The position numbers and the translations under genes are program-made. Positions 8,878-20,257 of a stretch of DNA of 64,000 nt are shown one piece after another. Position 1 is the stretch's first letter; each line of letters begins with the position of its first letter. Source of the DNA: Torymus aiolomorphi (taxonomy: Eukaryota; Arthropoda; Insecta; Hymenoptera; Torymidae); NCBI GenBank assembly GCA_036365515.1, contig CM070874.1, positions 213,952,942 to 214,016,941 of the forward strand. Reading direction: 5' to 3'. The notes under the pieces are model-generated. The model saw only the letters and a list, made by a program, of their open reading frames with translations. It had not been told where the DNA came from and did no database searches.

Positions 8878-9703
8878 GGGCAAAGATGCGGTGACACTGG
8901 CACCACCGCCAGTGGAAGAGCCCTCTACACTTGTAATAGAGGAGTTAGAGGCGCCGGAACCAAGAAGGGGACCTTCGGGACCAGCCGACGTAGGCGCTGG
9001 TCCGTCCCCGCTCCGGCGATCTCACCCTCCGAAGGAGCAGCGAGAGAAGAGCGGGGCTCGGCCGCAAGAAGAAGCACCAGTCGAGCCGATTGGTGCTGGC
9101 CGAGTTCCCGAAGAGGAGGCGGCTCAAGCCCATCATTGTGCGCCGGAAGGTGACGCCGGCGCGGCTCGGGCCGCACAAGGAAAAGAAGGAGATGCTCCGA
9201 CCCAGGCTCCAAAAGGAACACCAACCGATGGAGTCGGTGCTGCCTGGGTCCCGGTGGAGCAGGCCCTTGAGGAGGCACGGCGCCTCAGCAAGTCCTCGCG
9301 CGCTGCGGAGGACGCTGCCCTGGCCGCACTGGCCCAAGGCCGGCGAGAAGAGCTCGCAGCCGCCGCAGAGGCCAGGGCCGCCAGGCTGCGCCGCGCCGCC
9401 TTGCAGAAGGAGGAGGAGGCTCATCTGGCACGTGCGCAGAAGCGCATGGAAGAGGCCAGGCGAGCCTGGGAAAAGGCGGAGGAGACAGCGCGTCGGGCCA
9501 AAGAAGAGGCCCAGCGTCGTCTCCTACGAAAAGAGGAGCGCCTCCAAAGGGCGCTCGAAGAAGAACAGGCTGCCCGGGAGGCGTTAAATGCACAGGCGCT
9601 TCCCCGGTGCTTCATGTGTGGCGAGCTTGGGGTAAAAAAGTCGAAGCACTGCCCCAACCAAGCTCGCCACAAGGGGCGCCGGACTTTCTCCCGGGCCAAT
9701 TGA
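8878..9703 (+). pseudogene. Extra ORF after pol, 3' piece: Ala/Glu/Arg-rich coiled coil with Cys/His tail
   Basis: This is the downstream continuation of the frame that begins at 1164. A reading from the ATG at 8861 is an artefact, because its first codons are BEL LTR sequence. The product has a Pro/Glu-rich segment, then about 110 residues of Ala, Glu, Arg and Lys in heptad-like order that should form a long charged coiled coil (about 9270-9590). A Cys/His cluster of pattern CX2CX9HC near 9607-9655 resembles, but does not match, a retroviral CX2CX4HX4C knuckle. GC content is far above the surroundings. No signal peptide or membrane segment is seen, which argues against an envelope. It may be a nucleic-acid-binding accessory protein of gypsy-A. 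I do not recognise the family. Confidence 0.65.
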
Positions 9704-9925
9704 AGAGGGGTGAAGCCCTGAAGAGACCCCGTTGTTTTTTTTGTTGTTTTTATTTTTTCTAATTAAAAAAAAAAAAAAAGTAAAAGAAGATAATGGGTGA
9801 CTCCGCTTCTTATACTTCCCTTGCCCAAATTCCTTCCCGAAAGGCTCCAGCTACTTAACCTTATTTTCAGGTACGACGACGGCCATGGATGGCAGAGCTG
9901 CTCACAGGTCCCCTAAGCAGCGTCT
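9704..9925. other. Gap between the extra ORF and the polypurine tract
   Basis: This is gypsy-A untranslated DNA with a T-rich then A-rich stretch at 9728-9785. A pyrimidine run ending in CAG (about 9856-9870) looks like a 3' splice site. No gene is seen. Confidence 0.4.
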
Positions 9926-9935
9926 GGCGGGGGGG
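9926..9935 (+). promoter_or_regulatory. Polypurine tract of gypsy-A
   Basis: GGCGGGGGGG directly abuts the TGTAACG start of the 3' LTR. This is where plus-strand priming is expected in an LTR retrotransposon. Confidence 0.75.
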
Positions 9936-10964
9936 TGTAACGCGTGCGCGAGTTAGATAATTCGAGATTCGAATTACCCGCGCCGAGCAGGCATGCTCAC
10001 TGGGCGCGCGAGGGCGCGAGCATTCTGACCGGATTAGAACGGTCTCACGACGCGTAATATGCCCGCAGCGTACTCGTGAAGCTGCTACGGCTTTAGGCGA
10101 GTCACGGCAGCCATCTTCGTGTCTGCCGTCGTGTCGTGAACTTCTCTCCAGCGTGCCTCTCGTAAGTTACCTCGTCCGCGCCGTCCTATCTTTTTAGAGT
10201 TACCGCGAGTGTAGTGGAGCCGCCGAGATAGTGTAGACTTGTGAAAGAGAGACAGAGAGAGAGCGATCCCGAGCCGCCTGAGCCACACGAGACAGCAAGC
10301 GAGGAGCCGGCAGCCGGCCCGCCTGCCGACCCAATACAGCGAGTAAGACAGAGAGAGAAAGAGAGCGCACCGGCTGCTCCTTCCTAACGTAAGTTTTCTA
10401 CTCTACTCTCGCGGGTTTATTGTAAAGGCTCGCACGGAAATGGCCCCGTGCAAGCTTTCTGTGCCGTGTACGTGCGGGTGTGTGTCAGCCCACCGTACTT
10501 TAACACCGCGCGCGAGATTAGCAGCTTCGCGGCGCGCCGTATCGTTCGCGCGTTTGAATGTTAACGGTCGCGCGCGAATTAACTCATTGTTCTAATCAGC
10601 ACGTGCGTTGTGCTTGTAGTTATTAGAGATTTGAATATATTGTGATATCTAGTTACTCGTCGCGTTGTTCATTACAACCTGTCCTTCTCCCGGATACTGC
10701 CGCCTCCGCGGGAAAACGACTCCGCCGGTCATTTTCATATCTGAGCATAGCGGCCACGCCCTTTACTCTTCGAGCGCGCGCTCTTCACTCAGCGATCCAA
10801 ATAGTTGGAAAGCGAAGTTCGTGTGCGATCTTCGCGTTGTTTTCGGGGTTCCAGGAGCAGATCCCCGGGCAAGTCATTTTAGTCTGACACCCGCGGCACC
10901 GTGTTCTAGGGCATCGCTGGCCTGTGGCTTGTTGGGATTTTCCCCCACTAGCCATCCCGTTACA
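9936..10964 (+). repeat. 3' LTR of gypsy-A
   Basis: The LTR is 1029 bp, begins TGTAACG and ends CGTTACA, so its ends are inverted complements. It directly follows a G-rich polypurine tract. The partner LTR is outside the window, so the target duplication cannot be checked; the four bases after it are GTTT. It is GC-rich in its first half, with a GA-rich stretch near 10240-10370. Confidence 0.85.
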
Positions 10965-11986
10965 GTTTTAAAATGAGCTCTTGAAAGACGACGAAAATAT
11001 TCTTATATAAATACAACTAACATAGAATAAATCCGAGCTTTTTGCTTTGCAGTAAGAAGTTGGGGGGATAATTGTAGCATGAATCGCCCAAATTTCGGAA
11101 AATAAGCAAGTACGGCTCGTTGAGTTATTAACAACAGATTATATAACAAATTATAGCTGAAATAGCAAGTGAAAAGATAAATTTACAGAGTGAAACCAAG
11201 ATATATTACGCGAAAAATAATAGCAGTCTAATACATGTAAGAAATTGGAAAAAATCAATAAAAAAAGATATAAAAGTAAAACCAAAAGAAAATACTACAA
11301 TAGGTAAAACAAAATATCATAAAAATAAATTATTATTACAAAAATTAAGAACAGTGATCACATAAATCGAAAGTATATTATGCGAAAAAAAAACATAGAA
11401 TAACGATCAACGCAGGTCAAGAAAACGAATAATAATATGAAACAAATTGATAGATTAAATAATAATTGCATAAAAAAAAATTACATTTTAAACAATAAAA
11501 GATAAAACACTAAAAACTAAGCAAACGGAAAAAATTTATAAAAGTGACAAATAAATAAATTTTATCGTGAAATAAACAATTACAAAATATATACAGTGAA
11601 ACAGTGGAACTAATAATAAAAACATATTTTAAAAGAAATATTAAGTATCGCATAAGCAAAAGAGTAACATGTCATGTCATATCAGAAAAACGCAGAAAAC
11701 AAGGGGAAAAGGGATTATAACCAGACAGACGACACAAAGTGACCCAGATTTAAAAAAAAAGCAAGTCAACGATGTAAATAACCCAACGAACCCTTTCGAA
11801 AAGAAACTAAGAGTTTTAAGACTAGATTACTAACCATACTGATACATAAATAAAAAAAAAATATAGAACAAAACATAAGAAACAAATGAAGAGGAATAAA
11901 TAAAAGGAAATAAATAATAGGGAATTTACACGATACAAAATAGAAAACATATGAGAGATATAATCAGAATCATTTTTAATCAAAAT
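10965..11986. other. A-rich spacer without a gene
   Basis: About 1 kb of strongly A-rich DNA follows the gypsy-A LTR. No open frame of note, repeat unit or element end was recognised. It ends at the AAAT copy (11983-11986) flanking the next LTR. Confidence 0.5.
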
Positions 11987-12191
11987 TGTAACGGGCTAAA
12001 AGCTGTCCTCGGTGCGCTATATCTCAAAGCGGACTTGCCGATGAACGGCGCAGCAATTGACAGGCGCGAGCACTTACTGGTGCCAACCATCGACTATTAG
12101 CGGCCCGTCAGCTCCGTGCTGTTGCTCGCCGTCGGCTGCTTTCAGCAGCAGCCGCGCCATTTCGACCTGTTGCAACGCGCGACTTCGTCGT

Positions 12192-12195
<4 letters not shown>

Positions 12196-12232
<37 letters not shown>
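12196..12232. repeat. (CT)n microsatellite
   Basis: An uninterrupted run of CT dinucleotides lies inside the probable solo LTR. Several shorter CT runs follow at about 12710-12780 and 12830-13010, which make spurious Ser/Leu-rich frames. Confidence 0.9.
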
Positions 12233-12233
<1 letters not shown>

Positions 12234-13009
12234 AGCGTGCTGCCCCAGGTGCTCAGTTATCACGCGAGTACTACGTACTCGCGACCGCGGAGGCCGGCGG
12301 TATTCTTCACCGTGCCATCGAATAGGGAATTGAAAGTAGGATGCGTGAAATAATACGCGAACAAGTAAAAGCAAAGAATTATCTTTATTGCCCCTGGAAG
12401 CTGTTCACTATTTACACGTGCGGCGCGTACTCTAGGTACGCGCCGATTCGGGTGGTGCGCCCGCGCACGCGAAGTACGTGTGTGCTCTGCCGCACACCCT
12501 TACGCGCAAAAGCGGCTCGCGCCGACGTCACGATCGGCGCTCACGCGCACGTTGGTGGCCTCGCTCGCTCGCCCGTCTCCGCTTCCTGGACGCTCGTCGT
12601 CCGCTGAGGAAGCGCGCGCTCGCCTGGTCAGGACTTACCTCCTCAGTTGCAGCGAGAAGGCGCGGTTGAACGCGCTCGGCGGTGCCTGCTGCAGCGCGTC
12701 GCTGTGTCTCTCTCTCTCTCTCCTTCTTCGCTGCTACGGGCCTTGCCTTTCTCCCTCTCTCTCTCTCTCGCTCCTGCGAGTATCGGCCGCGATGCTCTCT
12801 CTCACTCGCTCCCGTGAGTGAGCTCGGCCGCGCTGCTCTCTCTCGCTCTTTCGCTGCCTCGGACGAGTGTGGCTCTCTCTCCCTCTCCCTCTGCCACCGG
12901 CGAACGAGGTTCTCGGAGCCGTGCTGCATCTCTCTCTCTCTCACTCTCGTGCACTGCACTGCACCCACTCAGCGATCCTCGTGCACTTCACTTCGACTCT
13001 CTCTCTCAC

Positions 13010-14144
13010 CAACAGCGCTTCTGCGTAAGCTCTGTCGGCTGGGGTTCTCCAGGGCAGCTCTCCTGTGGATTCAATCATATCTGAAAGGACGTACCCAGAT
13101 AGTCACCTCAAATAGCAAAGGTAACTCTGACTGGTTAGAAACCAATCTGGGAGTTCCACAGGGATCTGTCCTGGGTCCACTGCTTTTTTGTCTCTACGTT
13201 AACGATTTACGTGACGTACTTGACGGTAATACTATCAGACATATATTTTACGCAGATGACCTTCAAATCTACTTACACACGACAAAAGACGAAATTCTGG
13301 AGGGTATTGATCGGCTGTCCCATGCGGCGCAAATGGTGGCTGAATGGGCGGCGAACTCGGGCCTGCACCTCAATGCTGGTAAGACCAAAGCCATTGTATT
13401 CGGCTCCAGGGTAGGAGTTAATCATATAAACTCATTAGATCTGCCAGGTATTGGTGTGCGGCCTGGAGAACGCATCCCCTTCAGTAGCGAAGTTGCGAGT
13501 CTCGGTGTTACACTGGATAGTAAATTAACATGGAAACCGCACATTGACCAACTCACAAAGAAAGTCAATAAAGCCCTATACAGTTTGCGGTTTATTAGGG
13601 CGTGTACCACCGAGATTCTCCGCAAAAGATTAGTCGAGTCCCTAGTTCAACCCCACCTTGACTACTGTACGGTGGTCTACTTGGACGCGTCTGACGAACA
13701 GCGAGCGAGAGTGCAAAGATTGAGCAATTCATGTGTGAGGTACGTTACTGGGGCTAGGAGGGATGAGCATATCACCCCTACTTGAGACGTCTGGGCTGGC
13801 TCCGTATGGACTCACGCAGATTCTACTTCGCAGCCCTGCTACTATATAAAATAATTCGGATGCGTGAGCCCAGTTACTTGGCTGCCTTTTTTACGGTGCA
13901 CAAGCCTAGGCCAACAAGCAGGGGAGTGCAGCCGGAGCTTGCTTTCCCTGCCTTGAACTATAAGACGGGTGATAGAGCGTTTCTGGCTCAGGGTGCCCGC
14001 TTTTGGAACTCCCTCCCCCCTCCCTGCGCTACCTTCCATCACTTTCATCATTCAAGAGGGCTGTGCGCCAACACCTGCTTGATCTCGACGCCTAGCCTCT
14101 CTATAAGGATGCTTAGAGCTGCCAGTGCGGGGACCTTTATCTAG
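13010..14144 (+). pseudogene. Jockey-like reverse transcriptase, C-terminal part
   Basis: The frame reads GVPQGSVLGPLLF (RT block with the PQG motif) and FYADDLQIY, whose ADD catalytic pair is near 13250. It continues through the thumb and C-terminal region typical of jockey-type elements (LGVTLDSKLTW, LVQPHLDYC). The fingers and the endonuclease are missing because of 5' truncation. The Ser/Leu-rich start of the open frame before ~13010 is CT-repeat LTR sequence, not part of the protein. A one-base loss in the C run near 13775-13782 shifts the frame to TGA; the protein continues in the next frame (RRLGWLRMDSRR) to about 14144. The copy is dead. Confidence 0.85.
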
Positions 14145-14589
14145 TTTAGTATTAGACTGCGGATTAACTTTGATCTGTGATTTTTTGACTAAGCGGCTGT
14201 GATACCTTACTGTGATATTTTATGAAATGGTTAATGTATAACTGTAATTATTTTCCTTTTAGCGTATAGTACCAGCTGTGATATTTTCTCTAGTTTTATT
14301 TATTTATTTTGTCTTAATGAAGGGTCCTCGTGATTTTTAATGATTTTTATGTATTTTATTTTTATTTTATCATATGGTTCTTTTTTATTATTTTTTTATT
14401 ATTTTTTTATCGTAATTGAAGGTCCTCGTAGACAAACATATTTTTATGTATAATTTATATATTTGTATCAGGTTGTATTACTTTTATTTTTATATATTTT
14501 TATTATATCTTATTTTACTGTATTTTATTTTAAGTTATACACTGTATAAATTCTGTATTAATTATTTTGCCGCGAAGGCAAATAAATCG
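14145..14589 (+). other. 3' untranslated region of the jockey-like fragment
   Basis: AT-rich DNA with runs of TTTTATT and no gene, ending at AATAAATCG just before the TATC tail. Confidence 0.6.
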
Positions 14590-14626
14590 TATCTATCTAT
14601 CTATCTATCTATCTCTCTCTCTCTCC
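14590..14626. repeat. (TATC)n then (CT)n tail
   Basis: Six TATC units followed by CT repeats mark the 3' tail of the non-LTR element and the re-entry into LTR sequence. Confidence 0.85.
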
Positions 14627-14996
14627 AAGTCGTCGCGCACGGGGGACGAGCAGCTGCCTCAGCTACGGCAGAAGCGATACTGCCGGGCTCTGTCTCTCGC
14701 TCTCCTTCCCCCTCGCGCAAGGTTGGCGCGAGTTTTCATTTCGGGGCTCATTGTGTGTCGTAGTTGCGCTCGGTACTTTTCGCACAGCTACACGTGCGAG
14801 CAACTACACACACACACACGGAAGCCCCGGGAGTCATACGAGGACAAGCCCGACTCTACTTGCGACTCTACTCCAAGGCCGCTGTATGTTTATGTTTTCG
14901 GTCAACTACCTGTATGTATACCGTGCGTCAAAGATTGGCTCGATCAGAGCTCCGTGTTCGCGCACATACACACACACAGACGCGCCTGCCGTTACA

Positions 14997-15788
14997 AAAT
15001 AAGGAAGCCAAAATAATAATAAAAAAATAACTAAACAAACGAAAAGTATCTCTCTTAAAAGAATGATGCCGGAAATGTGAAGCCGAAATAAAACCTTTGC
15101 GATTGGTCAAGTCCGTTTAAATGGAACCCGTGATTGATCTGCAGTGATGTTAGCTATTAGCTTATGGTCTTAACTGATTCGTCCAAATAAAACCCATATA
15201 ATTTGAAATTATATGAAATATTTAAACTAAAGTTATAAGTTATAAATTGTATTAATGATTTAAAGTTTAACATTGTATAACAAAAAAGTATTATTACTTT
15301 GTCTGTAGTTAATAATGAAGGACTATGAAAACTGTTCTGAATACGGTTAAATTTCTAACCTCGAAATTTTTGTATTTTAGGAATAAACTAAAATAAATAT
15401 AAATACAATCCAAGTTTTAATAGAAAATATTGGATGAATTTGTGTATGTTAAAAAGTAAAATGAATTTTAGATTCATAATATTTCAATATTAATTGTATA
15501 AGAGGTGAAGCGAAGAGCGCGCGCAGCGCGCTTGAACTGGCTAGTTACAATAAAAGTAAGAATATTATAATGAAGAATCATACAAAAAAAAGATTACTAT
15601 AAAATGTTACATTGCAAAAGTGAATATAATAAAATAAGAAAATGAAAAAATATTTAAATATTATAATATAAAAGATAAACAACACTCAAACGAGAAAATG
15701 AAAGGAAGACAATAATAAACAAAATAAAAGATAAATTCAAAAATAAACTACAATAATAATTATGAACATTTAATAAAACGAAAAAACG
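14997..15788. other. AT-rich spacer with a Helitron-like end
   Basis: There is no gene. The only structured part is 15516-15545: a 7-bp GC hairpin (AGCGCGC, loop GCA, GCGCGCT), eight bases, then CTAG followed by T. This arrangement matches the 3' end of Helitrons. No 5' partner was identified. Confidence 0.4.
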
Positions 15789-16899
15789 ATGAGGAATAAT
15801 CAAGCTAATATATTTTATAATTTTGAACAACAAAACCATTATTATACTAAAGTATTTCATTGTCAAATTTGCCGAGATCAAAATTACGAAACATTATTTT
15901 GCACGAAAGCATCATGTGTCTGTTGTAAAAGTAAGGAGCATGTATCATATCAGTGCAGAACAGCTAAGCATGTAGTAAAATTAATTTGCAAATTGTGTAG
16001 AACGGAAGGCCACTCAATAGACGCGTGTAAGTTAAATAAGATGTCGAGTAATCATTGTCAATACTGCCAAAATATGGGGCACGAGGCTACACAATGTCCT
16101 ACTATTACAGAATACGAATTGTGTTGGAAATGTAAGGAAAGCGGACACGATCCGTTTACGTGCAATAATTCGGTAAGAATTACGGAAGCATGCGATGCCT
16201 GTAGCAGCGCGTCACACACGGCTAAAAATTGCCCGTCAGCATTGTGTCAGAGGTGCAACAAACTTTGGCATTTAATGAAATACTGCCCTATAAACGAAAA
16301 AATATGGTAGTGCGCAATATGTGCGGATGAAGGTCACGAAACCGCGGATTGCGAGAGCGTAAAAGTTTTAATTATGCAAAAAAGACAGCAAAACTTTCAG
16401 AATAGAAAAATTTGTCAATTATGCAACAAGTCAGGACATTCAGCAGAAACTTATAGGAAAAGGAGTAATAATCAACAAAATACATTCCAGAGTAACAACT
16501 GCAATCCTTCAAATAAAGCCTATTAACATCGAGATAAAAATAGAAACGGATTTTTCCGAACAAATCATCAAAATGGTCATCATTTTTCAAATAATTCAAA
16601 TAGTAACTATCGGGGAAATTTTAATACACAAAGTATAAAATGCGAATATTGTAAATTCACCGGGCATACGTTGGAAGATTATAGGAAATTAAAAAGTCTG
16701 ACGGCACAAATTAAATGCTCTTATTGCAATAAGAATGGACATCAAATAGTCAATTGCCATGAAATCAAGATGCTCCAAAATAAATCAGATAAATTTTGTA
16801 AAATCTGTTAAAGCACGAATCATACAAATGAAGAATGTGAGATACTCAAACAATATCCAAGTATTAATACTGTTGAATCCATCATTCCACAAAAGAAAT
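15789..16899 (+). pseudogene. Decayed gene with about twelve CCHC zinc knuckles (Gag- or CNBP-like)
   Basis: From the ATG at 15789 one frame runs to about 16899 through three stops (16308, about 16524 and about 16809). It carries a row of CX2CX4HX4C knuckles. Six intact ones lie before the first stop (CVCC, CKLC, CQYC, CWKC, CDAC and CQRC), and more follow it (CAIC, CQLC, CEYC, CSYC and CKIC). Two later knuckles have the last Cys changed to Tyr, and one stop falls inside the final knuckle. Such arrays bind single-stranded nucleic acid. Retroviral Gag normally has one to three, and cellular CNBP about seven. With two LTR-start-like modules 4 kb downstream, a non-autonomous retroelement gag is my best guess, but no pol is present. 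Confidence 0.6.
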
Positions 16900-17209
16900 A
16901 ATTAACGAATCAGAAATTCAGAAAAACAAAGTTAATACAACGAATATTGAAAGGTATAATGGTAATGAACTAATTACAGGAAATAAAGTAAATAAAAATA
17001 AACAGGAAACTAATATCATAGAGGAATCTACAATAATTAATGATGATAAAGAAAACAATTTAATTATCGTACCTTTTATAAAAATACATGAAATCACTGA
17101 TGAACCAAAGGATAATAATATAATTATAAAAAATCATGAAAATACTAATGAATTTAATTTTATAGACTTTAACGAAATTTGCAAAAATAATCATGAATTT
17201 GAAAAAATT

Positions 17210-18088
17210 ATGGAAACAAATTTAAATGATTTTATTGAATCTACTGTAAGAAATTATGAGACTAATGATGAAACGAATTTCAATGAATCTAATATAAAAA
17301 CTCACGAGGATTGTGATGAAATTAATTTAATTGATTTTAATGAATTTGATATAAATAACCAAAAGAATGAAATTTCGAATGAAAATAATAAAGAAGGCAA
17401 TAATTCGTTAGAAACAGTAACTTTTTATGATGATCTTAAAGTCATTTTAGAAATAACTTTTGCTTTAGCTGAACCATTTTCCGAAGATGATCAAATGGAA
17501 ACTAAATTCCAACAAAACTCGCCTGAAAATTCGTTAAAAGAGAATATAGGATCAATACATTCTGAAGAGTCTTTATTAAATGATACAAAAAATCTAAAGA
17601 ACTTACTAAATAATAGTAAAATAATTTTCAAAAATAAAAATCAATCAAAAGATAGGTTTGATAATAAACAACATCATAAATATTTAAAGAATAAAGGTCA
17701 TCTAAAAATATTTGATAATCAAGAACACTAAGAACGGCTTGAGAATAAAAGTCAAGTAAAAGAAACTTTGGGTAATCAAGATCATAACGTAATAATCAAT
17801 CTAAATACAAATCCTAATAAGGTACACCAATTGCAGTTAGTTCTTAACTATCCTATCAAAGTAAAATTTAATAAAAATGTCAGAAAACTAAAACGGATAT
17901 TTAATTATGAAAAATATTTAAAAGAATTATCAAAAATTACAAGATTAAAATTAAAATCTAAAGGTTACTACAATAAATTTACTAGCAGAAAAAAGTTTAA
18001 AAAGGGAGACAAAACATGGCCTATTAAAGAACTAAATATGAATAAATTTCAAAAGGATCAGCATAATACAAATTTTCAACGCTATTAA
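17210..18088 (+). pseudogene. Asn/Glu/Lys-rich reading frame, broken
   Basis: Two open stretches in the same frame (17210-17731 and 17768-18088) are separated by a single TAA. The product is low-complexity: the first part is acidic and Asn-rich with recurring NE-F-N-E clusters, and the second is basic. No domain is recognised. It may be the C-terminal part of the knuckle gene upstream, which lies in a different frame, since both share the same AT-rich codon use. It could also be chance in A-rich DNA. Confidence 0.3.
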
Positions 18089-20257
18089 AATGAACAAAAT
18101 AATATGTTATTCAATTATGGGAATTAAGCAAAGACAATATTATAACAAATAATAACATAACATTTTTGTTTTAGGATATGGACAACATAATCAATATTAA
18201 CATCTATCATAATCTCTTCTTATTTTTCCAAATTTAATACAGCAACAGTGAATTATAATTGCAGCTGAACTTTTGCATTTGAAGCAAAACCATCCTACCT
18301 CTTCGTTAACTAGAATATAACACTAAGGTGATCCAGATTTTACCAAATATACAATTTAAAATTATAACCACTTATCTGTTTGTCTACAATTGTTCGTATC
18401 AACTTATCATAATTTTGTGAAAAGCAACTATATTTCCTAAGAAAGTTAATAATTTTATAAAAATGCGATCGGAATAATATAAGTTTGTACGAAATTTTTA
18501 CGAAGACAGCAAAAAGATTCATACATGAAAGATTTTAGAAGTAATACTACGACTAACAATAACATCGTTGACAATTAAACAAAATATATGTTGTTTTTTT
18601 CTTTTTTAACAACAATAAACAAAAATATTGCGATTACATATTAAAATACCTCAGTGAAACAAGAAAGTTTCATTTGTAAAAATTATGTGTTATTAAATAA
18701 TAGAAATATTTAATTAATTATTTAGTCACAAAGTAGAAAATATTTCAGGGATCAATTTAATAACTTATTGTTCTATCTATCTTTGAATAAGAAAATATAT
18801 AACTAATCCAAAAGAAAACGAAATAAAACCATTCCTAAACCTTGCAACCCTAACAAACATAGATAAAAATAATTTGACTGTAATTTTATGCAAAATCAGA
18901 TTGTATTTGCCTACAAAAATTGTTCGTATTCATAAAAGAAATTTTATGAATAGTTCAAGAACAAAAGAAAGAAAAAATTTATGTAGCTCTACTCACATTG
19001 CTAAGATTAAATCGAATATAATGTATTGGAAGTGATCAGTTTCATCATATACTGACGTGATCATCCTACAAGATACACTATTCGGCACTGTATTGAGTAA
19101 AGCAATTTTCTATTCTAACGCACTCCATACTCTCTAATGCAAATATGTGAATGCTACTCATGCCAGAAAAAGTCTTGAGTTTTAAAAGGAACTTTTAAAA
19201 CGGCTGAGATTTTCAAAGAAAGGTAATATAATGATGCATAAGAGCAATAATAAGTTAAAATCTACCAAAATCACTCCAACCTATTAACCTTCCTTTTTCA
19301 CGAAAAATACCTACATAATGGAATTAAATTTTTCTTTTGGAAATAATTCAATTTTTTCTTAGTATATAGTTATTCAAATGTTTTATTATGGTACTATCAA
19401 AATTCCTTCAATGTTATTCTACTCAAATAAAGAGAAAAAAAGTAATATACCTTTTGCCAAATATCTCAGCAGGGAGGGAAGTGAATGATCACTTGTATCA
19501 TTCCCTATATATTTCTCCTCACATTTTATTTACTACAAAATTATTTAATATGCACATTATTTCTAAACTTAATCAATTACTCTATTTTTTTTTTTTTTTG
19601 TAAATACAGCTAAACAACAAAATTATTACACATTAGCGATAATAAAATAATTTAATTGTTGAAATGTTTTATACAACCAAGATATATGTTCCTATAGAAA
19701 TTCTAATGCATAACGTATGCTATATTTATTACGTAACGTTTTATTAATTCATGAAAATTCAAGTTATTTTTACACCGAAGGTTGTTGTAATTTATTTATA
19801 ATTTAATTAAGAATTTATTGTAAAAGTGTTTCCTTAAAAGTGAATGATATTAAATCACAGATTTAGTGTATGTTTGATAATAATACATTATATGCTGGAT
19901 TATATCAGCAAAACTCCCAACTTAAGATATCCTTTTGAGTACAAAGAATCACATAACGAAGTAAGAGTACTCGTTTATTCCATAGTGATCCACACGTACC
20001 GCCATTTGAACGCTAGGAAAAATCAGCATTCAACATGCGATACAAAGTAAAACCGTAGGTTAAGTGTAGTCTAGTGTTAGGGACAAAAATAAATGATTTA
20101 CTTTATAGAAATTTATAGATGATACGAAATTTTGTTTAAATTTATTGAATTTTTATTATTGTTTATATATATAAATTTTTATTATGGATTTAATGATATG
20201 AATTTTTATTATTGTTTTTATTATTTGAATTGTTAGTATTATTGAACTTTTTGTAAC
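18089..20257. other. AT-rich spacer without a recognised feature
   Basis: Over 2 kb of AT-rich DNA. No frame with coding character, no pol remnant and no clear repeat unit is seen. Confidence 0.5.

Larger units (their letters stand above)
1..10964 (+). mobile_element. Ty3/gypsy element A, 3' half, split by BEL-1
   Basis: The window opens inside the integrase of a Ty3/gypsy retrotransposon. Its parts lie at 1-1277 and 8877-10964: decayed integrase, an extra ORF beyond pol, a polypurine tract and a 3' LTR. The 7.6 kb between them is a separate BEL/Pao element. The 5' LTR, gag, protease and RT would lie left of the window. The assignment to one element rests on order, strand and on the extra ORF reading in one frame across the BEL insertion. 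Stops in the integrase show it is not autonomous. Confidence 0.85.
13010..14626 (+). mobile_element. 5'-truncated jockey-like non-LTR retrotransposon
   Basis: This fragment carries the C-terminal half of a non-LTR reverse transcriptase, an AT-rich 3' region and a tail of TATC repeats (14590-14613). Short 5'-truncated copies with a simple-repeat tail are typical of target-primed insertion. Both junctions fall in CT-repeat DNA of the surrounding LTR, so the target duplication cannot be told apart from the repeat. Confidence 0.8.
11987..14996 (+). repeat. Probable solo gypsy-type LTR, split by a non-LTR insertion
   Basis: The segment starts TGTAACGGG and ends CCGTTACA, the same end pattern as the gypsy LTRs here. 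It is flanked by AAAT on both sides (11983-11986 and 14997-15000). With the internal jockey-like fragment (~13010-14626) removed, about 1.4 kb remains, GC-rich and full of CT runs, like the gypsy-B LTR in character but not in sequence. No gag or pol lies between the ends, so it fits a solo LTR left by LTR-LTR recombination. The strand is not certain. Confidence 0.6.

Noticed and set aside
8925..9699. Large open frames opposite to and overlapping the gypsy-A extra ORF.
   Set aside because: They are GC-rich shadow frames; the + strand frame has consistent charged coiled-coil character and continues across the BEL insertion.
12057..12968. Several overlapping frames rich in Ser/Leu or Arg/Glu.
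   Set aside because: They are translations of CT/GA microsatellite DNA in different frames.
12682..13009. Ser/Leu-rich start of the long frame leading into the jockey-like RT.
   Set aside because: It is CT-repeat LTR sequence that happens to be in frame with the RT fragment.
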